Under the pieces are notes generated by a model that saw only the letters and a list, made by a program, of their open reading frames with translations, was not told where the DNA came from and ran no database searches. Shown in pieces: positions 31,008 to 38,105 of a DNA stretch of 39,157 nt. The position numbers and the translations under genes were made by a program. Every line of letters begins with the position of its first letter. The first letter of the stretch is position 1. The stretch covers positions 1 through 39,157 of the forward strand of contig CAYWUY010000026.1 of NCBI GenBank assembly GCA_964461535.1. The letters are read 5' to 3'. The DNA comes from Flavipsychrobacter sp964461535 (GTDB lineage: Bacteria; Bacteroidota; Bacteroidia; Chitinophagales; Chitinophagaceae).

Positions 31008-33506
31008 ATGTACAGAAAAATTATTATTCTTATTAGTCTATTAATCTTTAGTTTTCAAGCTAAAACGTTCTGCCAATACAATAGTAATCAGAACAAAATA
31101 TGGGTTTTTGGCAGTAATGCCGGGCTCAATTTCACCAGTGGTTCTCCAGTAGGTTTCACTTCGGCATTATCTACAAGTGAAGGTAGTGCTAGCGTTTGCG
31201 ATGCCTCAGGTAACTTATTATTTTACACAGATGGTGACTGGATTTATAATCAGGTAGGGGTTTCAATGAACACCACTGCAATCACTGGGGGCACAGCAAG
31301 CTCAACGCAGGGGGCAGCTATAGCACCAATAGCAGGAACCAATAAATTTTACGTATTTTCTATCGAAGCTTTCAGCTTTTCATCTAACTACTGCAAACTA
31401 TATTATAGCGTTGTTGATATGTCTTTAGCCGGTGGCTTGGGAGGTTTAGAATCTATAGGTACACTTATAGATTCAAACCTATCAGAAAAAATGCAGATTG
31501 TGCAAGGAGACAGCTGTAATCTTTGGCTATTGGTTCACGATGGCAGCACTCCAAGATTCAAAGCATATAAGATTACAGAAAGCGGTATTTCTACAACACC
31601 TGTACTTTCATCTTTAGGCACTTTATTGGGCACAGATGCTTATACTATAGGCGAAATGAAAGTTAGCCCCAACAGACAGAGAATATTATTGCAAAATTAC
31701 GATATATCAGGTGGGTTTGGCACACCTTCTTCTTTTGGAACTGAGGTTTATGACTTCAACCCAACTACAGGTGTTGTTTCAAACTGCATACTACTTAACA
31801 ATACTACATCACAATATGGCGGAGAATTTTCTCCGGATGCCAGTAAAATATACTGCAATGAAATATCTGCTTCATTTTCTACAGAAATCGTTCAGTATGA
31901 TTTATCATTACCTACAACAACTGCAATTATTGCCTCAAGAAACGTTGTTGCTAGCACCTTTTCACCTATATATACTGAAATGAGACTTGGACCAGATGGC
32001 AAAATATACTTGGGATGTATTTCAGCAGGCTTATTTACAAACTTCATGGACTGCATAGCCTCTCCTAACAACTATGGAGCAGCATGTGGTTATACATCTA
32101 TGGCTGTAACACTACCCGGAACCTCTACAACAAGCTTAGGGATGCCCAACTTATATGTATCTTACCTGCCTGGTGATACTTTACGATATAGTCACGACAC
32201 TACTCTATGTATAGGGCCTGGTACTACAATTCATTCTATTTATCCTGGCTCTATCTTTGACTGGAATGATGGCACAAGTGGCATATTTAAACCTATTACA
32301 GCCTATGGCACTTATTGGGTAACTATCAATAATGGTTGCAGCATCATTATAGATACCATTCATGTTTACGAGAGTACAACCGATACTACATATAAATCCC
32401 ATGACACAACCGTTTGCATATCTGCTTTACCATTAAGTTTTACAGCTCGTTCTTCACTAAACTATTTATGGAGTACAGGAGCCACCACACCTAGCATTAA
32501 TGCAAATGCAAGTGGCACTTATTGGGTAATTGCTTACAACGATTGCGGCAATGCAAAAATTGATACTTTCAAACTACGCACTACTCCAATAGATTCAACA
32601 ACGCATGTTCACAATTATTCTATTTGCGATTTCGATAGCACCACATTCCAGCTGAGTTCTGTTGCCGGTTTCGATGACTATATATGGAATACCGGAGCCA
32701 CCAGTATATCTATCAACGCAAATTCTCCAGGTACATACTGGGTAAAAGCAAGTTCTTTTTGTAGCGGTAGATACGATACATTTAATGTTGCCCCATTAGA
32801 CATTTCTTTTAGCCTAGGAAATGACACCTCTATATGTATTAACTATCCACTCACAGCACCTATTCAAAGCCCTGCACTTACCTATTTATGGAGTACCGGC
32901 AATACATCCCCAATCAACTATGTAGATAGAAATGGCACCTATTGGCTAACAATTAGCAAAGGAATTTGCAGCTATTCCGACACCATAGACATTCAATATT
33001 TTGTGTTATCTCAGAACATACCTGATACTGTAGTATGTAAAGAAGAGCCTATTCGATATACAGTAAAAACTAGTGCCCCATTAGGCTCAAGTATCATGTG
33101 GAATGATGGAGATACCAGCAAAACAAAAACATTTACCCAAGCAGGACAATATTGGGTAGAAGTAAGTAAAAATGAATGTGCAATACTTGATAGCGTAATA
33201 ATTACTAGCCAATCATGTGACTGTTGGTACGACGTCCCAACAGCATTTACACCTAATAAAGACGGTGAAAATGACATTGTACAACCATTAATACAAGAAG
33301 GCTGTGAGATTTCAGGCTATGAGTTTGCCATTTACAACAGATGGGGACAAGAAGTATTTAGATCTGACTTCAAAAATAAAGGATGGGATGGCACTTTTAA
33401 TGGAGTACCGTGCGATCTAGGTTCATATATGTATAGCTTACACTTCTACTACGGAGACAAGTTTAAAAAAGTTTTAAAAACCGGAGACATTACTCTTATT
33501 AGATAA
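31008..33506 (+). CDS. Large T9SS type B cargo protein, tandem paralogue
   Basis: An 832-residue secreted protein with the same order as its upstream neighbour: signal peptide (ending about FCQ at 26), propeller-like domain (KIWVFGSNAGLNFTSGSP, SGNLLFYTDGDWIYNQ, YGGEFSPDASKIYCNE), five Ig-like repeats, and a complete type B tail (about the last 95 residues: DVPTAFTPNKDGENDIVQPL, YNRWGQEVF, ending GDITLIR). Repeat cores read FDWNDG, YLWSTGATTPSINANASG, YIWNTGATSISINANSPG, YLWSTGNTSP and IMWNDGDTS. The ATG at 31008 is preferred over an in-frame TTG at 30978. No terminator separates it from the upstream gene, so both may share an mRNA. Probably a large surface or secreted adhesin-like protein; ligand unknown. 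Confidence 0.9.
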   Translation: MYRKIIILISLLIFSFQAKTFCQYNSNQNKIWVFGSNAGLNFTSGSPVGFTSALSTSEGSASVCDASGNLLFYTDGDWIYNQVGVSMNTTAITGGTASSTQGAAIAPIAGTNKFYVFSIEAFSFSSNYCKLYYSVVDMSLAGGLGGLESIGTLIDSNLSEKMQIVQGDSCNLWLLVHDGSTPRFKAYKITESGISTTPVLSSLGTLLGTDAYTIGEMKVSPNRQRILLQNYDISGGFGTPSSFGTEVYDFNPTTGVVSNCILLNNTTSQYGGEFSPDASKIYCNEISASFSTEIVQYDLSLPTTTAIIASRNVVASTFSPIYTEMRLGPDGKIYLGCISAGLFTNFMDCIASPNNYGAACGYTSMAVTLPGTSTTSLGMPNLYVSYLPGDTLRYSHDTTLCIGPGTTIHSIYPGSIFDWNDGTSGIFKPITAYGTYWVTINNGCSIIIDTIHVYESTTDTTYKSHDTTVCISALPLSFTARSSLNYLWSTGATTPSINANASGTYWVIAYNDCGNAKIDTFKLRTTPIDSTTHVHNYSICDFDSTTFQLSSVAGFDDYIWNTGATSISINANSPGTYWVKASSFCSGRYDTFNVAPLDISFSLGNDTSICINYPLTAPIQSPALTYLWSTGNTSPINYVDRNGTYWLTISKGICSYSDTIDIQYFVLSQNIPDTVVCKEEPIRYTVKTSAPLGSSIMWNDGDTSKTKTFTQAGQYWVEVSKNECAILDSVIITSQSCDCWYDVPTAFTPNKDGENDIVQPLIQEGCEISGYEFAIYNRWGQEVFRSDFKNKGWDGTFNGVPCDLGSYMYSLHFYYGDKFKKVLKTGDITLIR

Positions 33507-33536
33507 ATAAAACATACAATACGCCAAACTTTTCTT

Positions 33537-33568
33537 AAAGTAAACCTTTGCTGGTTTACTTTTTTTTA
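33537..33568 (+). terminator. Terminator just upstream of the DUF695-RraB gene
   Basis: A perfect 10-bp stem AAAGTAAACC (33537-33546) / GGTTTACTTT (33553-33562), loop TTTGCT, with a T-run to 33568. It ends nine bases before the GTG start of the next gene, so it may act as an attenuator for it. Confidence 0.8.
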
Positions 33569-33577
33569 TTTTACAAT

Positions 33578-34393
33578 GTGAATAAGCATATCTTACTAAC
33601 AATACTAGCACTTTTTAGCATAACTACTCATGCACAAAGCGAGCATTGGGAATCTTGGCTGACAAAAATAAAGGGCAAACCAGGGTCTATACTTGTAGAC
33701 TTATCACTAAAAAGCAAAGCGGGTGATAGTAAATTCCCTTTTTTAGTAGTTACAGGTCCTGTTAGCCAAAGATGTGGAGATAATGGCATACCCGATACTA
33801 AAGAAATTGACTCGTTAGAAGATATGCTAGGTGCCACCGGAAATTATATGCTAGGAGTGTCACCAATACTACTCGCAGGCACATTCACCTATAACTGCGA
33901 GCGCCTTAACTACTATTACGTTAAAGACACAACCAATATTAGACATGCCATAAATAGAATGTATTATAGAAACTTCCCCAACTATAATTTCATTTTACAA
34001 ATGAAGAGTGACCCTCTTTGGAATGCTTACACAAAGTTTTTATACCCTAACGACACGGTACAAAACATGATTGAAAACAATAAAATACTAACTAGCTTAT
34101 TGAAAAGTGGAGACAGTTTAAAAGGGGATAGAACTATAACAATTGGTGCCAGCTTTGCATCGGTAGCTGTTAGAGACAGCTTTAAAAATGCAATCAACAG
34201 TATGGGGTATAAAATTGAACGTGAAGGAAAATTAACACAGAAAAATGCACTAAACCCTGAATATATAACACTAACAAAAATCGGCCCTGTCAAGGCCGAT
34301 TCAATTAATAATATGACATTTGAAATAAAAAAATACGTAAACATGTTCAATGGAGACTACCTTCAGTGGCAATGCTCAAAACCTAAAGATTAA
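33578..34393 (+). CDS. Exported DUF695 and RraB-like domain protein
   Basis: A 271-residue protein I read as a DUF695 domain (about 20-165: PFLVVTGPVSQRCGDNGIPD, LLAGTFTYNCERLNYYYV, SDPLWNAYTKFLYPND) fused to an RraB-like domain (about 185-265: TITIGASFASVAVRDSFKNA, INSMGYKIE, closing FNGDYLQWQ). The N-terminus looks like a signal peptide (NKHILLTILALFSITTHAQ). The only sensible in-frame start is GTG at 33578; the in-frame TTG at 33548 lies inside a terminator loop. RraB proper is a cytoplasmic inhibitor of RNase E, so export implies a different role. It converges with thymidine kinase, stops one base apart. Confidence 0.75.
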   Translation: MNKHILLTILALFSITTHAQSEHWESWLTKIKGKPGSILVDLSLKSKAGDSKFPFLVVTGPVSQRCGDNGIPDTKEIDSLEDMLGATGNYMLGVSPILLAGTFTYNCERLNYYYVKDTTNIRHAINRMYYRNFPNYNFILQMKSDPLWNAYTKFLYPNDTVQNMIENNKILTSLLKSGDSLKGDRTITIGASFASVAVRDSFKNAINSMGYKIEREGKLTQKNALNPEYITLTKIGPVKADSINNMTFEIKKYVNMFNGDYLQWQCSKPKD

Positions 34394-34394
34394 A

Positions 34395-34967
34395 CTATTT
34401 CTTATCATGATCATAAAAACAGTTTCTGCATCTAGGTTCATAACTATTTTTTTCGCCTAATAAAACTTGTTGTTCATCCTCAGTTAATCTATACGAATAA
34501 TTAGCCAAGTCTCCACACCTTACACATATAGCATGTAGCTTAGTTACATATTCAGCTCTTGAAAGTAGAGCAGGCATAGGTCCAAAAGGTTTTCCTAAAT
34601 AGTCCATATCCAATCCTGCAACAATTACCCTAACCCCTCTTCTTGCTAAGTCCTCTGCAACCTCAACAATACCTGGGTCAAAAAACTGAGCTTCATCTAT
34701 ACCCACAACATCCACATTAGATGCCATTAAAAGTATATTATAGGGATTCTCTACTGGTGTAGATCTTACTCTTGATTCATCATGAGATACAATATCTTCA
34801 GGATGGTATCTAGTATCTACTGCAGGCTTAAAAATTTCTACAGATAAACCGGCTATCTGAACTCTTTTTAATCTTCTAATAAGTTCCTCTGTCTTGCCTG
34901 AAAACATACTTCCGGCAATAACCTCAATCCATCCTTTTTTCTTCCCAGTATATGGCTCTATGAACAT
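34395..34967 (-). CDS. tdk: Thymidine kinase
   Basis: A 190-residue type II thymidine kinase that phosphorylates thymidine to dTMP in the salvage pathway. The P-loop is GSMFSGKTEELIRRLKRV (from residue 19). The Mg-binding/catalytic block is VVGIDEAQFFDPGIVEVAED, and the lasso domain has the zinc Cys pairs CVRCGD and CRNC (the usual four-Cys site). AEYVTKLHAICVRCG is family-typical. Length is normal. A good -33/-7 promoter lies just upstream. Confidence 0.96.
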   Translation of the reverse strand: MFIEPYTGKKKGWIEVIAGSMFSGKTEELIRRLKRVQIAGLSVEIFKPAVDTRYHPEDIVSHDESRVRSTPVENPYNILLMASNVDVVGIDEAQFFDPGIVEVAEDLARRGVRVIVAGLDMDYLGKPFGPMPALLSRAEYVTKLHAICVRCGDLANYSYRLTEDEQQVLLGEKNSYEPRCRNCFYDHDKK

Positions 34968-34984
34968 TGTGTAAATTGAAGCTT

Positions 34985-35014
34985 CAAAAGTAGAAATTCA
35001 AAAGCTTTACACAA
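34985..35014 (-). promoter_or_regulatory. Promoter of tdk
   Basis: On the minus strand TTG (35014-35012), spacer of 19, TACTTTTG (34992-34985), an exact fit to the Bacteroidota consensus, 17 bases before the tdk ATG. Confidence 0.65.
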
Positions 35015-35053
35015 GAGATTTGAATGTATTTATATACAGATGTTATTCACATT

Positions 35054-35899
35054 TCAAAGCAGCATATTATCAATAAGCCTAACATCTCCAGACCATGTAG
35101 CTATTAAGGCTATCATTTGAACATCATCATTATATTCATGTAATAACTCAAGTGTATCTGCATTTGCAATTTCTACATATTCAGGCTGCATACCTTTTGC
35201 AACCATTAAATCTACACACTCTTTTTGCACAACACTAAAACTTGCTCTATTTTTCTTAGCCTGTATGGATACTAGGCACTGATAAATAATAGCTGATATT
35301 ACCCTTTGTGGTTCGGTAAGTCTTTTATTTCTTGAGCTCATCGCCAATCCGTCTTCTTCTCTTGAGGTCTTCACTATTTGAAGTTCAAGGCTAGAAAGCT
35401 CCATTTGCTTTATTAGACTTTTCACAACCATACATTGCTGATAATCCTTCTGTCCTAAGAATAATATATCAGGGGTTACTATTTCTAACAACCTTCCTAC
35501 TATCTGACCAACACCTTTAAAATGTCCTGGCCGCTTTGCACCTTCAAGAATGGTATCAAGATATCCAAAATCATAACTTTTTACTGCGTCCAATCCGTCA
35601 GGATACATTTCTTCTACATCAGGTAGAAAAAGCACATCACAGAAATTAGACTCAAGTAATGCAATATCTGCTTCTATCGTTCTTGGATATTTAGCAAGGT
35701 CGTTTTTATCATTAAACTGGGTAGGATTAACAAATATGCTACATACTGTAATATCGCACATAGCATTAGATTGCAATACTAACGAAATATGCCCATTGTG
35801 AAGCGCTCCCATAGTAGGTACAAAGCCTATCTTATGCTCTTTACTTTTAATATTATCAATATATTTTGTAAGATCTGCAACCTTTTTAAAAACTACCAT
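35054..35899 (-). CDS. panC: Pantothenate synthetase
   Basis: A 281-residue enzyme joining pantoate and beta-alanine with ATP to make pantothenate, the precursor of coenzyme A. The nucleotidyltransferase motifs are clear: GFVPTMGALHNGHISLV (HxGH type), CSIFVNPTQFNDKNDLAKYP for pantoate binding, ILFLGQKDYQQ for ATP, and LAMSSRNKRL as the KMSKS equivalent. Length matches the family. It is divergent from the glycogen synthase-like gene, an arrangement conserved in many Bacteroidota from memory. Confidence 0.97.
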   Translation of the reverse strand: MVVFKKVADLTKYIDNIKSKEHKIGFVPTMGALHNGHISLVLQSNAMCDITVCSIFVNPTQFNDKNDLAKYPRTIEADIALLESNFCDVLFLPDVEEMYPDGLDAVKSYDFGYLDTILEGAKRPGHFKGVGQIVGRLLEIVTPDILFLGQKDYQQCMVVKSLIKQMELSSLELQIVKTSREEDGLAMSSRNKRLTEPQRVISAIIYQCLVSIQAKKNRASFSVVQKECVDLMVAKGMQPEYVEIANADTLELLHEYNDDVQMIALIATWSGDVRLIDNMLL

Positions 35900-35935
35900 A
35901 ACAGGCGATTTAATGAAATAGGCTGCAAAGTACGG

Positions 35936-35962
35936 TTGGAATTCAATATTTTCGTAATTTTG
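35936..35962 (+). promoter_or_regulatory. Promoter of the glgA-like/DUF4270/glmS cluster
   Basis: TTG (35936-35938), spacer of 16, TAATTTTG (35955-35962), exact -7 match, about 40 bases before the ATG at 36002. The spacer is slightly short. Confidence 0.55.
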
Positions 35963-36001
35963 CAGACATTTTCTATTTATTATTAATAATTAATCAATCG
36001 A

Positions 36002-36829
36002 ATGTCTGCAGACACAAAGAAACGTGTATTAATTATTGCTAACGAGTTAGCTCCATATACCGAGTTTACCGACTTTGCTCATATACTAAACAAATTAGCA
36101 ATTAAAACCTTCGACTCTGGCCTAGAAATAAGAGTCATTATGCCTAGATTCGGCGTCATAAATGAGCGTAGGCATAGACTACACGAGGTTGTAAGGCTTT
36201 CAGGTATTAACGTTATCATAGACAAAGATGATTATCCACTAATGATTAAGGTGGCATCTCTTCCCAATGCACGTCTACAAGTATACTTCATGGATAATGA
36301 AGATTATTTTAAAAGAAAAGCAGTATTCAGAGACGATCAAGACAACTTTTTTGATGATAATGCCGAGCGCATGATATTCTTCTGTAAAAGTGCACTCGAA
36401 ACAGTAAAAAAATTCGGTTGGCCTCCGCATGTTATTCACTGTCATGGATGGATGACGTCATTAGCACCACTTTATCTAAAAACAACCTATAAAAAAGAGC
36501 CTGTTTTTGGATATTCAAAAGTAATATATACTGCACAGTCAGATCAGTTTACTGAAAATCTTGATCCATCCTTTATAAAAAAAGCGCTAATAAGTACTGA
36601 AATTAAAGATAAAGATGTTGAGTTTTTCAAAGATGGCACCAACACCTCACTAACTATTGGTGCGGGCAAACATGCAGATGTAGTTGTTTTTGGCTCAGAG
36701 GATATTAATAATGATATTTCTAATGAGTTAAAACCTAGTAGATATAAAAAAGTATTAGAATACGACCCTAGCTGGAAAGAAGATGTAAGTCCACTTTTAG
36801 AGCTTTATAAAAGCTTAACAGAGTCTTAG
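36002..36829 (+). CDS. Half-length glycogen/starch synthase-like protein
   Basis: A 275-residue protein homologous to only the N-terminal half of GT5 glycogen synthases: RVLIIANELAPYTEFTDFAH (8-27), LEIRVIMPRFGVINERRHRL (41-60), VYFMDNEDYFKRKAVF, and VIHCHGWMTSLAPLYLK. The ADP-glucose-binding KxGG loop normally after the first strand is absent (TEFTDFAH here), and the C-terminal Rossmann domain with the catalytic Glu pair is missing entirely. The shortening is not a frameshift: the stop is followed by non-coding DNA. Enzymes of this length are common next to panC in Bacteroidota and are labelled glycogen synthase, but normal transferase activity looks unlikely. It heads a cluster with a DUF4270 lipoprotein and glmS. 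Confidence 0.85.
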   Translation: MSADTKKRVLIIANELAPYTEFTDFAHILNKLAIKTFDSGLEIRVIMPRFGVINERRHRLHEVVRLSGINVIIDKDDYPLMIKVASLPNARLQVYFMDNEDYFKRKAVFRDDQDNFFDDNAERMIFFCKSALETVKKFGWPPHVIHCHGWMTSLAPLYLKTTYKKEPVFGYSKVIYTAQSDQFTENLDPSFIKKALISTEIKDKDVEFFKDGTNTSLTIGAGKHADVVVFGSEDINNDISNELKPSRYKKVLEYDPSWKEDVSPLLELYKSLTES

Positions 36830-36871
36830 TTTTTGTTTTAGCATCTTTGAACCTCAAAATTTTGATTTCAA

Positions 36872-38101
36872 TTGCGTAAATACCGAATTAACTCATGGGC
36901 AGGACTGCTATTGTTAGTAGCAGGTTCAATTTTCAACTCTTCTTGCCGAGAGAATACCCTTATCAACTCAAAACTCTCTCCTGCAAGTGATACCGCTTCA
37001 GTAGAAACAGACACACTTAGTTGTATTACCTCAACTGTTGACGACCAAGACATATTTACAAGCTTAAATATATCTGGAGTACCTATCTATCAAGGAGTTG
37101 GAGCCATTGAAGATTCATTCTTCGGAACNNNNNNNNNNNNNNNNNNNNNNNNNNNNNNNNNNNNNNNNNNNNNNNNNNNNNNNNNNNNNNNNNNNNNNNN
37201 NNNNNNNNNNNNNNNNNNNNNNNNNNNNAACCACACCCCTGCTTTGAGAATAAAGCTAGACAAAACAAAAACAATGGCTCAATTAAACAGAGCTATGGCA
37301 TTATCTGTGGATTCTAGTGATCAAACTACTGCTTTCATGAATCTTTTCAATGGTATATGTGTAAGAGTAGCGAATACAACAAAATACACAAAAGCAATGC
37401 CATATTTCTCGCTTAATGGAAGCGACGACTACAGCACTGCTTGTATTATGGTATATTATCACGTTTATGGTGCAGACACTAGCACAATGTTACCATTCTC
37501 ATTCAATCAAAGTAATTGTTCTCATTACAATGCCATTACCAGAAACTACAGTAGATATCCTGTAAATAGACTTATCAATTCTGGTAAAGCAAACAATGAA
37601 ATAGTAGCTGTTACTAATCAGCCAGGCACAAGTATCGACATAAAAATAGGTGGTATTCAGAAATTACGTAAAGACATCATTATAAATAAAGCAGACTTAT
37701 TCTTATCTGTAATCCCTTCTTTAGAAAGTAAAACTTTCTACCTACCACCTCAAATATATCCTGAAGGAATAGGTAATGGCACATATCCATCTAATATAGA
37801 TGCAGGAGCAATTTACCCTATAGAAGATCGTAAACCTTATACCAGTACATCACCATATTACATAATGGATGGTACACCACATACTCTTAAGTATTCTGAT
37901 ACAAGTGTAGTTTCATTTAAACTAGGGTTTCCTCGCGAACTTCGTAGTTGTATGGAATCGGGCTCAGATACTCTTCACTTAAAAGTTAGGGGTACCCAGT
38001 TATTTTACGGAGCATACAGACTTTTAGCGGCCGGTGGAAATTATCCAGACAACCGCTACAAAGCAAAATTAATTGTTGTACATTCATCCTTAAAAAAATA
38101 G
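36872..38101 (+). CDS. DUF4270 family lipoprotein (contains assembly gap)
   Basis: A predicted lipoprotein of about 409 residues with the signal WAGLLLLVAGSIFNSS and lipidated C25. The start is TTG at 36872: the frame has a stop at 36863 and no ATG occurs before the lipobox. Recognisable DUF4270 blocks include SGVPIYQGVGAIEDSFFGT, a beta-rich middle part (LNGSDDYSTACIMVYYHVYG) and near the end FKLGFPRELRS followed by LRLLAAGGNYPDNRYKAKL-like sequence. Function unknown to me. A 100-N gap lies at residues 86-119. It starts 42 bases after the glgA-like gene and ends four bases before glmS, so the three are probably one operon. Confidence 0.82.
   Translation: MRKYRINSWAGLLLLVAGSIFNSSCRENTLINSKLSPASDTASVETDTLSCITSTVDDQDIFTSLNISGVPIYQGVGAIEDSFFGXXXXXXXXXXXXXXXXXXXXXXXXXXXXXXXXXXNHTPALRIKLDKTKTMAQLNRAMALSVDSSDQTTAFMNLFNGICVRVANTTKYTKAMPYFSLNGSDDYSTACIMVYYHVYGADTSTMLPFSFNQSNCSHYNAITRNYSRYPVNRLINSGKANNEIVAVTNQPGTSIDIKIGGIQKLRKDIIINKADLFLSVIPSLESKTFYLPPQIYPEGIGNGTYPSNIDAGAIYPIEDRKPYTSTSPYYIMDGTPHTLKYSDTSVVSFKLGFPRELRSCMESGSDTLHLKVRGTQLFYGAYRLLAAGGNYPDNRYKAKLIVVHSSLKK
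37129..37228. other. Assembly gap (100 N) inside the DUF4270 gene
   Basis: Exactly 100 Ns; true length cannot be estimated from this window because no paralogue is present. Confidence 0.95.
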
Positions 38102-38105
38102 AACC

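Noticed and set aside
32220..33200. Periodic repeats suggesting a CRISPR or satellite array
   Set aside because: Period is about 250 bases and similarity is at protein level (Ig-like repeats) rather than identical short repeats.
35905..35930. A -7 element for panC on the minus strand (TACTTTG)
   Set aside because: It has one base too few between TA and TTTG and no clear -33 partner, so it was not listed.
36002..36829. Half-length glycogen synthase as a broken pseudogene
   Set aside because: No remnant of the C-terminal domain follows in any frame before the next gene, and proteins of the same length are known to me from other Bacteroidota.
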